Shown here: positions 36,251 to 47,980 of the stretch, one piece after another | How positions within the stretch are numbered: the stretch's first letter is position 1 | How the letters are laid out: every line of letters starts with the position of its first letter | Assembly: GCA_023213315.1 (NCBI GenBank) | Contig: JAKCPI010004461.1 | Location: 50,352-114,351 of the forward strand | Length of the DNA: 64,000 bases | Direction: 5' to 3' | From: Euborellia annulipes | Lineage: Eukaryota > Arthropoda > Insecta > Dermaptera > Anisolabididae | The notes under the pieces: generated by a model | Database searches by the model: none | What the model saw: only the letters and a program-made list of their open reading frames with translations | What the model was told of the DNA's origin: nothing | Position numbers and translations under genes: made by a program

Positions 36251-37254
36251 TAAAAAAATAAAAAAACGTATTCTTTCAAAAAGTCGGAGGATATATTAAA
36301 TCATCTATTCTATTTGTTGAACAATTTTCACAAAAACGTTTATTAATTGATAAATTAATTAGCATTCGATTTGGAAAATCAGCAATCCATTAGAATTTTA
36401 TTTCTTGACTTTGAATTAAGGCACACTTTAGTGGAAGCCTTGCTGTCTCTGATACTTTGTATAGCATCAGAGAGAGACAGCCTCAGTTGTAATGAAAGTT
36501 TAAAACATTTTCTTAGTGCGAATTACTGGAGATAAATTATTCGCATTGCTGAATTTTACTACTTGATAGTGTTAATTAAATAAACTTTTTGATAATACTT
36601 TTATAATTTTCTTAAACAAATTATTTTCTTTCAATACAATATTCTGTATTAAAATTTTCTTTTGATTTGATTAATATTTTTTCAAAGATTTCTTTAGAAT
36701 ATAAAATATAAGATTATATAGGAACGTTGATTGTGCAAATGAAAGAAGAGTAAGAAAAGAGAGGAAAATCTGTATAATTTATATTCCAAGATTAAAATTC
36801 ATCAAATGAAAAATGGCTGAGCTGTTCGTATTTTGTGAATCATCATAATTCACTTGTTATTAAATCTAATTGGTCATTATTCCGGAAACGTAAAAATAGA
36901 ATACAAATTACGCTGTCTGCCGGTCAAAGTTTATTTTAATCTTCCTTGTTTATTATTTTTCAATTAGCTAAATTCTTTTTGTAAACACAAAAAGAAAAAA
37001 AGCTATATTAATTAAATAAAGGAATAGGGCCTATATCGAATTTTCGATGATGAAAATTGTTTTAAATTATCTATTTGGTGACACTATTGTCTTTGGTTCT
37101 GCATACCGGGGATTCGCTTCCTACTAGAACCAAGAAAAAAATTCAATATCCTTTAATAATTTGAATAAATGTGACCGATTGACATTGGATGTATTAATTG
37201 CATGCGTAAATAATATCGTAGTTCTTTATTTATTGGTTTCTAATGTAGAGCTCA
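36251..37254. other. No gene seen; one short hairpin
   Basis: AT-rich. GCTGTCTCTGAT at 36449 can pair with ATCAGAGA..GACAGC about 20 nt further on, giving a stem of about 12 bp with a 4-nt bulge. Nothing else marks it as an RNA gene. Confidence 0.35.
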
Positions 37255-37278
37255 ATGATTTTTTTCGCGGTCCTTTTT

Positions 37279-37985
37279 TACTTTCTCTTACCCTATATAT
37301 GAAATATATATAGAGAGAAAGTATTACGATCATGTCAAAAATTCGATGTCGAGATTTTGCTGGATATACATGTTTTGATCCCCTGAGTCCAGTCTGGGTG
37401 TATGTTTGTGTTTGTGGACATTTTTAAGCATGAAGGAAATGAACTACGAGGTTGGAATTTTATATTTAAGTTAGGCACCCCTCTGAGGCGTGTAAATAAG
37501 CTTTTAAACAAAATCTGCCAAAAAGTACTAGTACTTTACTGATGTACTTTTTCAGTTTTTTGCGATTTTCTCATAATTCGCTGCAACGATTTTGTTTAAA
37601 ATTCATAAATGAACTATTTTTTAGATGCTTTTTAAAAAGTATATCAGTGAAATTTTTCATGGAAATCGTTTGAAGTACATTTACTGATGTGGAAGCATTC
37701 GTAGCTCAGGCCCATCTATGAATCATCGCGTGGTCAAGTTTGGAACTAAAGTGCTAAGAGCAACTAAATATATCTCGACACAAAAAATCTGGTGTGACAG
37801 CACGGTGGGTAAGAGAAAGTTGTGTGCTGTGCGCCAGTCACACCAGATTTTTAAATTTACCACTTTTTCAGACTCATGGGCCTCAAAACGTGTATTTTCA
37901 TTAAAATATCGGCATCGAATTATTGATATTCTAGGTGACTGCAATAATTTCACTCTATACTTTAGAGAAAGTAAAAAAAACGTAG
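37279..37985 (-). repeat. Family A repeat
   Basis: Reverse copy: terminal ACTTTCTCTTACCC, TCGATGTCGAG, the palindrome near 37525, and at the far end GGTAAGAGAAAGTTGTGTGC with CACACCAGATTTTT. Confidence 0.8.
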
Positions 37986-38687
37986 AAATAAATAATTATC
38001 CCTCAAATTATTTTCAACTTTGATCCCCCCTACCCAATGACTAAAAGGGGCGGAGTGAAAAATAAATAAATAAAAAAACTTATTTACCTCTCTACCTTAT
38101 TTTCTAACTTGAATTTGATCTTCGAAAATTTTTTAAAAAAAGAATATTTAAACTAGGTAAATTGGAATAGTATAATTTGCTTAAAAAGTGCCTAACATTT
38201 TTTGGATCAAATCGATTTGCTCTCATCTTTTTATTTTGAACTTTTTCTACGAGCGAGGTAAATTTTAAAAACTTTTTCCATCTTCCAAGTTCTCAAACCG
38301 TAAACATAAATATTTAATATCAAACTTTTTGTATTTAACTTAAATATCTTGAAATTAATTGATGAGTTTTATATCAAAGGAGTTTACAAAAAAAAAAAAA
38401 AAATCGTGTTAAATAATTTGGAAAATTAATATCAGTCATTTAGAAAATTAATTTTATGCATATGAATAAATAAATCGTTATTTGATGAAAAAATAAAGTT
38501 ATGTTTAATTACCCGAATATTAAGATTTAATGTTTAAAGTGGTTTTCAATCAAGTAAAAAAGTTTTGTAAGATCGACTAAGCCTACTACCTACTAATTAA
38601 CTCAATAAACTCAATTGCTAACTAAATATAAATATTCTTCTATATTTGATTATAGATTTTACTTTCCCAGCAATATAGACTATATAT
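37986..38687. other. No gene seen
   Basis: AT-rich, with a poly(A) run near 38388. I see no exon or repeat boundary. Confidence 0.4.
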
Positions 38688-38938
38688 TTTTTTTAACACT
38701 CAAACTTTTTCCCATTTACACACACATACGCACAGTATTTTCGGCAACTTAGGCCATTTAAGACTATAAACGATACTCGTTATTTGTAAATATATTATTG
38801 GGGGTCCAGGCATTCTTATTTAAGCCATTTGGTATCCAAATGGCTGACTAAATAAAATCATCAGACTGGGATCCGAACCCTCGACCCTTGGTATACAAGG
38901 CAGGCGCGCTACCAACTGCGCCAAGCCCAAGGGCAATA
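38688..38938 (-). repeat. tRNA-derived SINE, full-length
   Basis: On the minus strand it has a tRNA head with A box TGGCGCAGTTGGTAGCGCG and B box GGGTTCGGATCCC, the hairpin pair around CCATTTGGATACCAAATGG, GCCGAAAATACTG and an A-rich tail. Confidence 0.8.
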
Positions 38939-39416
38939 TATTATATCAATATGTAATATAATATAAAGGAAAATCTAACCTCCAATTTTTTAAATATATC
39001 TTTACGTTTCAAGTCATAACGACCCCCAGAAATGCAAAAAAATTTTAATGTGCATACGTATATATCTGTGTATGTATGTACCGGTTTGTGTGTATCATAG
39101 TCGGGCTTGGTTCCTTCATTAATAACACCGTTCATTTGTGGTGAGCTTTTTTTGCTTATATTAGGATGATTTTTGGCAAATTTGTTGTCCTAAGTGGGCC
39201 TAAGAAGGTATTAAAACTAGAAGTGACTCGGACCGCAGGAAGCGGTAAATATGAACGGTAAATTATTATCGCGAACTACGGTTTTCCCAGATTTCTCTCT
39301 CTTTTGAAACTCTGCCATAATAATTAGGACAAAAACCTCTAGACCTTGAGCAAATTTCATGATAATCCGTTCAGAAGTTATTCGTAAAAAATAAAAATAT
39401 GGGGAATGACTTCCCC

Positions 39417-40350
39417 GAGACTTTCTCGTATATTCTTTTGGAATTACGTCTGGGTGTGTGTGTGTGAACACAATTGCTTAAAAACCAAAGCAGCTAGATA
39501 GATGAAATTTGGTATATGCTCCTACACTAAAATTGTAGATTTCTATCAACTTTTGGAGTAAATACGTTACTTGGAAGTAGTACTTTTCTAAAAACGTGTT
39601 TTCCAAAATTTTTAAATTTTTAATCAAATGATTTGGTTTTTATTTTCCCTCTTTTTTTAAACCTGTTTTTTTTTTTTTTCTCCCTCCCCCCCCCCCCCCC
39701 CAACCCCTTTTTCTTTTCGGTTACTCAGAACATTTGAGATTTTGACGATAACGGTAGTAATGTATTTATTTATAGTGAGGTTTTTTTTTTTCATTTCAAT
39801 TTTTTTAATCTTTTAAAAAAATAAATAAAAGTAATTGGGGGGGCGGGCTGGGGCGGGGTGGGGTGGGGGGGGGGGGGGTGCTAGCCACCCCGGGCATGAC
39901 ACCTGTATGATTTTGTTTTGATTTTTTATCAAAATTAACAAAAGTTTCTATTTCTTCTTGGATTATTTCAAAAACTATTCAGTTTTCGAAAAAATGTGAA
40001 AGAATAAAAACTTTTTAAAATAGAGTATTTTATCATAATAATAACAAAAAAATTGAAAATTTCAAAATTTTTGAAAAAACCTTTTAGGTAAAGTACTACT
40101 TCCAAGTGACGTATTTACTCCAAAAGTTGATAGAAATCTAAAATTTTAGTGTAAGGAGCATATACCAAATTTCATCGATCTAGCTGCTTTGGTTTTTAAG
40201 CAATTGTGTTTACACACACACACACACACACAGACATAATGCCAAAAATGGTTTTTTTGGACTCAGGGAGGTCTAAAACGTGGAGAAACATCAAAATCTC
40301 GAAGTCGAATTTTTTTACGATTACATAACTTTCTCTATACGAGAAAGTAA
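39417..40350. mobile_element. Fold-back element with ACTTTCTCGTA termini
   Basis: Ends ACTTTCTCGTA (39420-39430) and TACGAGAAAGT (40338-40348) are inverted. Subterminal arms (39425-39640 and 40070-40235) are inverted copies around AAAGTACTACTTCCAAGT. The middle holds poly-C and poly-G tracts. The terminal ACTTTCTC is shared with family A, suggesting a common mobilising system. Confidence 0.7.
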
Positions 40351-40436
40351 TAAAAATAGTAATTTCATAGAAAAATAGGCAACGAAGTCGCTATATAACT
40401 ATCCAATTAAAAATGGGTGGGTTTGTCAATTTCGTT

Positions 40437-40640
40437 GCCTATTTTATCTTAAGCTTTCGGAAACCAAATAAATGTTCACATGAAAAATATGGTGTGATTT
40501 ACAGACAATCGCACCAAATTTAAAAAATCTAGTCCCAAATCCCTTGTAAATATTTTTTTTTACCTATCTTTCGAATACCAGAGGTAAAAGAAAGTTGTGT
40601 GGTTTATGGATAGTCGCATCAGATTTTTCTAATTCAGTTT
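40437..40640 (+). repeat. Family A end fragments, diverged
   Basis: Shows the GTGTGATTTACAGACAATCG / GGATAGTCGCATCAG ends with an AAAGTTGTGTGG hairpin remnant. The body is missing. Confidence 0.5.
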
Positions 40641-41700
40641 ATTACAAATAAATTTCAGATTTCTACTTATTAAAAGTGTGATTTATTATAATACATATAA
40701 TTTATTTTCCTTCCCTATTTAATGGGATAGATTTGTAAATGTTAATTAAATTATGCTTTTTCAGTGGGGGTTGGATAAAATAATGTAATTCAAGATGATA
40801 AATTACATAAAATTTAGAAGCTATTTATAAAAACAAAAAGAGAACAAATTCATTTTAATTTGCGTTTTCTATATTAAATATTTACTCTAGAGAATATTAA
40901 TAGTTTTATTTGTATTCCTAAATGGTTTTCAGTTCGAAATAAATGATCACTCTCTTTGGGTTGAATTCAATGAAAATTCCTATTTCTCGTTTGTTATAAA
41001 AGAAAATACAATAAAAACCACAGACCATTGTCAAAGAGGAATATTTTAGGCTTTTAAAGGTGAAAGATATAAATACGAATTTTCAAATTTGAAAAAATTT
41101 ATTTTAAAATATTATTGACTTTCTTAAGTCAATAACAATTTTAAAACTTATTAAGGGGCGAGTCACGAAAAATCGTTATTAGCCGATTCAGAAGTTGGTT
41201 ATTCTAGGCGGCAAGAGATGGCGTTAGTTCTTCCCATAGGGAAACAAGCATTTTACCCCATTTCATTTGAAAGGTTCCAGCAAATTAATTAAAAGCAAAA
41301 AAGGGATTAAATGTATGCATCATATAGATATCCAGTAAAATCCCGTTAAATCGTATAATTATCATGGGAGGACGGTTTGGTTACGAATTATCAGGATTAC
41401 CAATTATCGGGAGTACAAAGTTAAAAAAAAAACCGGCAGAATACGAATTAGCCTGAAATACGAATAATCGGGATACGACTCAAGTCTCTTTTTTTACTTT
41501 CCAAAAAATAATTTTTGAATTAAATAAATAAATACTTCGAGGGGCCTGACTTTCCAATAAACAGCCACCAAGATCGTTGCGGTTATGGAATTTCGAGCAT
41601 GGTGGAACCTCGGGTGGGTGAACCCGAGGAACCAGCTTGTGAAACATTTCCCGGTTGCCATCGGTATTGATCATAAATAATAAACAATGTAACCTTAAAT
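40641..41700. other. No gene seen
   Basis: AT-rich. Between 41340 and 41475 there are several 'TACGAATTA..GGGATACGA' stretches, which may be part of a pogo-like repeat. Not assigned. Confidence 0.35.
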
Positions 41701-41707
41701 GGGCTCT

Positions 41708-41876
41708 GACCATTTGGATATCAAATGATTTAAATAAGAATGCCTGGACCCGAATATATATATTTTCATAAAACGGTTATCGTTTAAAGTCTTAAATGGC
41801 CTAAGATGCCGAAAAGACTGTGTATGTGTGTGTGAATGGGAATGGGAAAAAAGTGTGTTAAAAAAAAAATAAATAA
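41708..41876 (+). repeat. tRNA-derived SINE, 3' part
   Basis: CCATTTGGATATCAAATGAT, AATAAGAATGCCTGGACCC, ATAAAACGGTTATCGT, GCCGAAAAGACTGTGTATG and an A-rich tail. Confidence 0.7.
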
Positions 41877-42069
41877 AAATAACGGGCTCTGAGCAGCAAA
41901 GAAAAAACTAACTCACCAAAATTCGCTTAGGCCAATTGTGACAATTGACGCTCGTAGTTCCGGAAGAGCAGAAAGAGGAATTCTATGAAAATGAAATAAG
42001 TAAAATTAATAATTAAGGCCATAATTTTATTATTAGAAATATTAAAATTAAAATTAAGAAAAAGTTTAG

Positions 42070-42610
42070 ATGAAAAAAATATGGTGTAACTGGTCGCATC
42101 AGATTTTTTGTATCGACATATATTTAGTTTCCATCGATATAGGCATGTATTAGAATTCAAGAGGTAAAATTTATAAACATAAGAAAATATTATATTTTAA
42201 CATATCTCCTATCATTCCTATGAAGTACAAGAGTAAAGTGGTCTTTAGAAGATTTCAATGGCAAAATGAGAATATACATTTTGAAGAGCATCTAAAAACT
42301 AATTGATTTTTGAATTTTAATCAAAATCGTAGGAGCGAATTTTGAGAAAATCGAAAAAAACTGAAATAGTACATCAGTAAAGTACTAGTACTTTTTGGCA
42401 GATTTTGTTCAAAAGCTTCGTGTCACGTGCCAGCAGGGTAGCTTTTGTTCACAGACACACAGACAGACCATGTCGCGAAAACCACTTTTTTGGATTCAGG
42501 GGACCTCTAAACGTGTATATCCGTCAAAATTTCGACATCGAATTTTTGACATGAATCCAATACTTTCTCTTTATATATATTAACATATATAGAGGTAAGA
42601 GAAAGTAAAA
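42070..42610 (+). repeat. Family A repeat with internal deletion
   Basis: Has GACATATATTTAGTTTCC, the palindrome near 42383, GTCACGTG, a direct jump to TTGTTCACAGACACACAGAC, and the 3' hairpin ending GGTAAGAGAAAGT. The AAATTTCAACC block is deleted. Confidence 0.8.
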
Positions 42611-43370
42611 ATTTGTTAGAAACATCGAGAACACAAAAAAATGGAGAGAAATAAATTAATTCCTCCCCTCACCCTCTTCAAAAAAAAAAAAGAAATATTA
42701 CTTCTACGAATTAATATCAACTTCATAGAATAGAGAATTAATAAATTAGCATATTAAATTAAAGCTCAAATTTGTATTTACTTTGAAATAAATGTTTATT
42801 AATTACCGTGAAAGATCATAAAAACAATTTAATTTAGATTGTAATTATCGAGATAGATTTTAAATAAATAATTAAACAAACAAGCTTAAATAATAGAGAG
42901 AACAAGTACGCAAGTCACGTGTGTGTCTAAGAGAGAAGAGGTGGTTTGAGAGCATAGGAAACAGATTAGAATTAGCCTAAGTGCCTAAAAGGGATCACAA
43001 ACAATAGACAAAACCTTAACCCAAAATTTCTCCCTTCATACTCCGTTGATTGTTGTTTAAATCTATTCCAGGCTTAAATATATGGCTAATCGATAATCAT
43101 AATGATAAATGCTTTCGGCTTATTTTAATAGATTTACCTGAGTTCTATACACCTTTCTTTTTTCCCTTCTAAAGTGTTAAAGGGATAGATAGCTTTGATA
43201 AATAATTTAGTCAAGTATATTATTTATTGAAAAATGTTTTGTGTAATATATCGAACGAAAGTGTATTATTTTCTGATGATATAAGGCTATATATAGGCAG
43301 AAATAAACAATGAGAGAACGGCTGGTTCATTTCTCTTACCCTATATGGACCCTGTTACGCATTAGTGTGT
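42611..43370. other. No gene seen
   Basis: AT-rich sequence without a recognisable exon. The last 40 bases (TATGGACCCTGTTACGCAT) are inverted at 47710-47740, so repeats bracket the region between. Confidence 0.35.
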
Positions 43371-43450
43371 CAAACGCCACCTACCGAGTTTTGAGAAAAT
43401 TAACATTAAAGTTTTGTCAAATAACCTGACGATTTGACATCATTTTTGTC

Positions 43451-43483
43451 CTGATGAAGAGTGCGATCGGCACTCGAAACGTC
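43451..43483 (+). ncRNA. Hammerhead ribozyme-like motif, best copy
   Basis: CTGATGA, extra A, stem II GAGTGC/GCACTC (6 bp), GAAACGTC. The flanks TTTTTGTC (43443-43450) and GACAAAAA (43484-43491) form a perfect 8-bp stem I. All invariant core bases of a type I hammerhead are present, and cleavage would fall after the C of CGTC. Stem III is only the self-complementary ACGT, which fits a dimer-active form. Confidence 0.7.
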
Positions 43484-43492
43484 GACAAAAAA

Positions 43493-43905
43493 AAATCTGG
43501 TGTGACTGGCGCACAGCACACAACTTTCTCTTACCCTTCGGTAAGAGAAAGTTGCGCACTGTGCTGGTCACACCAGATTTTTTGTGTCGAGATATATTTA
43601 GTTTCCGATAGCACCTTAGTTTCAAACTTGGATTTTAAATGTTGACTGCTTGAAATAAACTATGGTTATTTTTAAAAATTTTAATCTCATATTTGGACAT
43701 TTTATACACAATAGAGAATCGTAAATAAATACAAAATTTCATAAGAATTGGAAAAAAAAATTTTAAATGCCTAAAAAGTTTCAAAGGGGACCCCCTTTTG
43801 AATCGAAATTAACATAAAAATCCCTATAGGAAATTAACATTAGGCCTATGAGAGAAGGCGGAGAGACAGGCGATAATGTTTGCAAGTGAGGAGAGAGAGA
43901 TATAT
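43493..43905 (+). repeat. Family A repeat, 'GCACCTTAG' subfamily
   Basis: Starts with a perfect hairpin (CTGGTGTGAC / GTCACACCAG; ACTTTCTCTTACCCTTCGGT in the loop) and continues GATATATTTAGTTTCC, GCACCTTAGTTTCAAACTTG, GGGGACCCCCTTTTGAATCG. Close copies are at 47981-48420 and 48455-48866. Confidence 0.85.
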
Positions 43906-43908
43906 ATA

Positions 43909-45441
43909 TGGGGCATTCCACGCCAACTCGACCACTTCTGAACCCGACCATTTTTGATTAGGGTGAAACTTTGTCATCTTTTTGTACCCTATTGAAAACG
44001 TGTTTGAGAATTTTTTCAGATTTTACGACCCAGCCAAAAAAAAGTTATAGCATTTTCAAAAAACATCGATTTTTTTTTTAAATAACCGTAAAACTGTCAA
44101 AAATTAACTTATCGGGAGGATTTTTTTTTTGAAATTTTTGTCTTTAAATGTACTTTTCAGAAAAAAATATGACAAAATTTTACAGATTCATCTTGAACGT
44201 TTTTTTTGACATTTTCGTAAAAAAACAAAAATTTCGGGATGAATGACACTTTTTTTTTTAATTTTTTTTTTTTATAAAAAACTTTGATTTTTTCTACAAT
44301 TGCTCTGAAAATTTCAGAGTGGGATTATTTCGCTTTCTATTTTTTTTTTATTTTTGAAAAAAAAAAATTTTTTTCTCCGCTTATTTATCATGATGGTGCT
44401 CTTAAATTCTTCCAGGACTGTCCGAGATTCTAGAAAATTGAAGAAAAATAATAATAATAATAGTTAGGGGTGATGAAAGTCGAGAAAATTCCATTTATCC
44501 TGAAAAAATTAGAAATTAGTTGTGTTTTCAATTACTGAAGTATTTGAAGCGTCAAGTAAAAGCTTAGAAACATGGGCGTAACTAGGGGAGTGCCAGGGGG
44601 GCCTGGCTCTCCCCAGAAAGCTCCTTGCCCCAAGAAAAATAGAAGGGGGGGGGGGCCATGGGACCAGCCATCTTCCGGTGGGCCTGGAAAGCCCCATATT
44701 TTCTCAATTTTTCTTGGGGCAAGGAGCTTTCTGGGGAGGGCCAGGCCCCCTGGCACCCCCTAGTTACGCCCATGTTTCTAAGCTTTTACTTGACCCTTCA
44801 AATACTTCAGTAGTTGAATACACAACTAATTTCTAATTTTTTTCAGGATAAATGGAATTTTCTCGACTTTCATCACCCCTAACTATTATTATTATTATTT
44901 TTCTTCAATTTTCTAGAATCTCGGACAGTCCTGGAAGAATTTAAGAGCACCATCATGATAAATAAGCGGGGAAAAAAAATTTTTTTTTTTCAAAAATAAA
45001 AAAAAATAGAAAGCGAAATAATCCCACTCTGAAATTTTCAGAGCAATTGTAGAAAAATCAAAGTTTTTTATAAAAAAAAAAAATTAAAAAAAAAAGTGTC
45101 ATTCATCCCGAAATTTTTGTTTTTTTACGAAAATGTCAAAAAAAACGTTCAAGATGAATCTGTAAAATTTTGTCATATTTTTTTCTGAAAAGTACATTTA
45201 AAGACAAAAAATTTCAAAAAAAAAATCGTCCCGATAAGTTAATTTTTGACAGTTTTACGGTTATTTAAAAAAAAAATCGATGTTTTTTGAAAATGCTATA
45301 ACTTTTTTTTGGCTGGGTCGTAAAATCTGAAAAAATTCTCAGACACGTTTTCAATAGGGTACAAAAAGATGACAAAGTTTCAGCCAAATCAAAAATGGTC
45401 GGGTTCAGAAGTGGTCGAGTTGGCGTGGAATGCCCCATATG
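43909..45441. mobile_element. 1.53-kb palindromic element with TA target site
   Basis: Begins TGGGGCATTCCACGCCAAC and ends with its complement. The arms of about 720 bp are almost identical, around a loop near 44640-44710. TA flanks both ends, and the uninterrupted target is seen in the duplicated copy (GATATATATATGTTTTCTCC near 48860). The centre is a 205-bp GGGCGTAACTAG palindrome (44571-44775). Confidence 0.85.
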
Positions 45442-45529
45442 TTTTCTCCTAAGCAATTAAAGACACAAATAAATGGGAATTTAAATAATAATTGATTTTT
45501 AATCTAATAAAAAGAAAAAGATTTAAATT

Positions 45530-46290
45530 CCGTTACCATGGCAACCATTTCTATCTTTCTTATGAAGAACAAGAGTAAAGTGGTCTCCAGAAGATTTCAA
45601 CGGCAAAATGAGAATATACATTTTAAAGAGCATCTAAAAAATAATTGATTTTTTGAATTTTAAAAAAAATCCTTGGAGGGAATTTTGAGAAAATCGAAAA
45701 AAACTGAAAAAGTACATCAGTAAAGTACTAGTACTTTTTGGCCGATTTTGTTCAAAAGCTTATTTTGAGCGTGTGGGAAGGTACCTAAGTTAAATATAAA
45801 ATTTCAATCCGGTAGCTCAATTCCTTCATGCTAAAAGAACAAGAGTAAAGTGGTCTCCAGAAGATTTCAACGGCAAAATGAGAATATACATTTTAAAGAG
45901 CATCTAAAAAATAATTGATTTTTGAATTTTAAAAAAAAATCCTTGGAGGGAATTTTGAGAAAATCGAAAAAAACTGAAAAAGTACATCAGTAAAGTACTA
46001 GTACTTTTTGGCCGATTTTGTTCAAAAGCTTATTTTGAGCGTGTGGGAAGGTACCTAAGTTAAATATAAAATTTCAATCCGGTAGCTCAATTCCTTCATG
46101 CTAAAAATCTGTCCACACATACATACATACATACATACATACATACACACACACAGACCAATTTGCGGGACCCACTTTTTTTGGACTCAGGGGACCTCAA
46201 AACATGTATATCCATCAAAATCTCGACATCGAATTTTTGACATGATCGCAATACTTTCTCTCTCTATATATTTCATATATAGGCTAAGAG
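45530..46290 (+). repeat. Family A repeat with internal duplication
   Basis: The segment AAGAACAAGAGTAAAGTGG..GGTAGCTCAATTCCTTCATG occurs twice in a row (about 45567-45831 and 45835-46101). Each holds the 16-bp palindrome. Then an (ACAT)n run and the 3' hairpin. The same arrangement recurs at 48960-49724. Confidence 0.85.
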
Positions 46291-46555
46291 AAAGTAATAG
46301 ATTTTTGTTTTATTTTTCGCCTTGGCTGCCCTTGTAACGCATCCTCATATCATAATATCCAGCCATCAAGAAACAACTAGTTAAAGTTTTTTTTTTTTTT
46401 TTTTCATTGGATTATTATAGGGCCTATATAAATTTTTTTGTCAATTGTGCAAGTAACATTAAATATAAATAAGGATAGCGGAGGGCAGCCAAGGAAGAAA
46501 TCAAATCAGATAAAAATATAATCAATCTTTATCAGATTTTTTTTATTTGATTGTG

Positions 46556-46588
46556 GACGTTTCGGACGCCAGTCGCGCCCTTCCTCAG
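46556..46588 (-). ncRNA. Hammerhead ribozyme-like motif
   Basis: CTGAGGA, extra A, stem II GGGCGC/GCGTCC (6 bp with one GU), GAAACGTC. Core intact. Stem I flanks pair weakly here. Confidence 0.6.
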
Positions 46589-46664
46589 GACCTATGATCG
46601 ATACACAAATAGTTATAATAAGATATGAGTAAAGACAATCATTTCTTTTTTTCGTTCTCTCTCG

Positions 46665-47020
46665 GGGGGGGTTCGGTGGGGGGGGGGGGGGGGCGAATGG
46701 TCATGGATTTGAGGATGCCGGTACATCGAACGGCTGCATTTGATGCCTCTTTCTTGGTATCATCGGTTAGGCTCTGGAACGGGATTCCAGGCGATATAAG
46801 ATCAGCAGTGTCCTTGAATTCTTTTAAAAACAGATTCTATTCATATTTATTAAAAAAACAACAGGAGCAATCTGTACTATGAGAGAGGGAACGTACCTGG
46901 CAAATCTAAAGTTTAATTATCGTATTATTATTTGTTTATAATTGTTTGTTTATTTTCTTTGTATTTTTGATGCTCTAGGAGGCAAATCGCCTCAGAGCAA
47001 AATAAAAAAAAAACAACAAA
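46665..47020 (+). mobile_element. LINE 3' end (RT C-terminal tail, 3' UTR, poly(A))
   Basis: 46700-46881 reads MPVHRTAAFDASFLVSSVRL then WNGIPGDIRSAVSLNSFKN and a stop. The 'HRT..F..SF..S..RLWN.IP..IR....L..FK' pattern is the usual C-terminus of arthropod LINE reverse-transcriptase proteins. The short 3' UTR ends with hairpin GAGGCAAATCGCCTC (46979-46993) and an A-rich tail. A long G run marks the 5' truncation point near 46666-46695. Confidence 0.75.
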
Positions 47021-47466
47021 ATTCAATACTTACAATCAATCGTCAAGGAAACAATACAGATGGACGTGTTAGGTATCTTAACGAAAACTGAAATTGTGCC
47101 CGGATTAGATATAACACAATTTCAATAGTTAAACAACTGAATGTGTCAATCGATGGAATTAAGATTTTAAAATCTTAAGCCTTTATAAATTTAAATAAAA
47201 GTTTCACTTTAAAAAATGAAATATTCTCATTCATTGATTGCACGAGGCTCGAAGCAATGCCATCGTTTGACACATTCAGTTGTTTAACTATTGAAATTGT
47301 GTTATATCTAATCCGGGCACAATTTCAGTTTTCGTTAAGATACCTAACACGTCCATCTGTATTGTTTCCTTGACGATTGATTGTAAGTATTAAGAGAGAA
47401 CGAAAAAAAGAAATGATTGTCTTTACTCATATCTTATTATAACTATTTGTGTATCGATCATAGGTC

Positions 47467-47499
47467 CTGAGGAAGGGCGCGACTGGCGTCCGAAACGTC
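47467..47499 (+). ncRNA. Hammerhead ribozyme-like motif
   Basis: Inverted twin of 46556-46588: CTGAGGA, stem II GGGCGC/GCGTCC, GAAACGTC. Flanks GTC/GAC begin stem I. Confidence 0.6.
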
Positions 47500-47734
47500 G
47501 ACAATCGAATAAAAAATCTGATAAAGATTGATTATATTTTTATCTGATTTGATTTCTTCCTTGGCTGCCCTCCGCTATCCTTATCAAGCTAAATTTTTCA
47601 TCATTAAATATAAATTTTTTTTAGGACCTTTCATAAAAATACTATTAATTATAAAATTTGAAACAATATTCCGTGCTTTAACTCAATTTTTAATTTTTTT
47701 TTGGCGCTTGACACATTAATGCATAACAGGGTCC

Positions 47735-47980
47735 ATATATGAAATATATAGAAAGTATTGCGATCATGTCAAAAATTCGATGTCGAGATTTTGATGGATA
47801 TACAGGTTTTGAGGTGCCCTGAGTCCAAAAAAGTGGGTCCCGCAAATTAGTCTGTGTTTGTATCTGTGTTACTGTGTGAAACGATTTTTAGCATGAAGGA
47901 ATTGAGCTGCCGGATTGGAATTTTATATTTAAGTACCCTCCCGGACCCTCAAAATAAGCTTTTGATCGAAATCAGCCAAA
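47735..47980 (-). repeat. Family A repeat, truncated and fused to the next copy
   Basis: Reverse copy from the ATATATAGAAAGTATTGCG end to AAGCTTTTGATCGAAATC. It is then joined to a plus-orientation copy of the other subfamily. Confidence 0.75.

Larger units (their letters stand above)
46455..47585. mobile_element. Fold-back element with hammerhead-like motifs, interrupted by a LINE fragment
   Basis: GGATAGCGGAGGGCAGCCAA at 46474 pairs with its complement at 47562-47581. Inner arms hold GAAACAATACAGATGGACGT and its complement. The left arm is split by a LINE 3' end at 46665-47020. The right arm shows the empty site (TCTCTCTTAATACTTACAAT on the opposite strand). Confidence 0.85.

Noticed and set aside
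36440..36490. microRNA-like hairpin
   Set aside because: The stem is only about 12 bp with a bulge and comes from simple GAGA/CTCT sequence. No other support.
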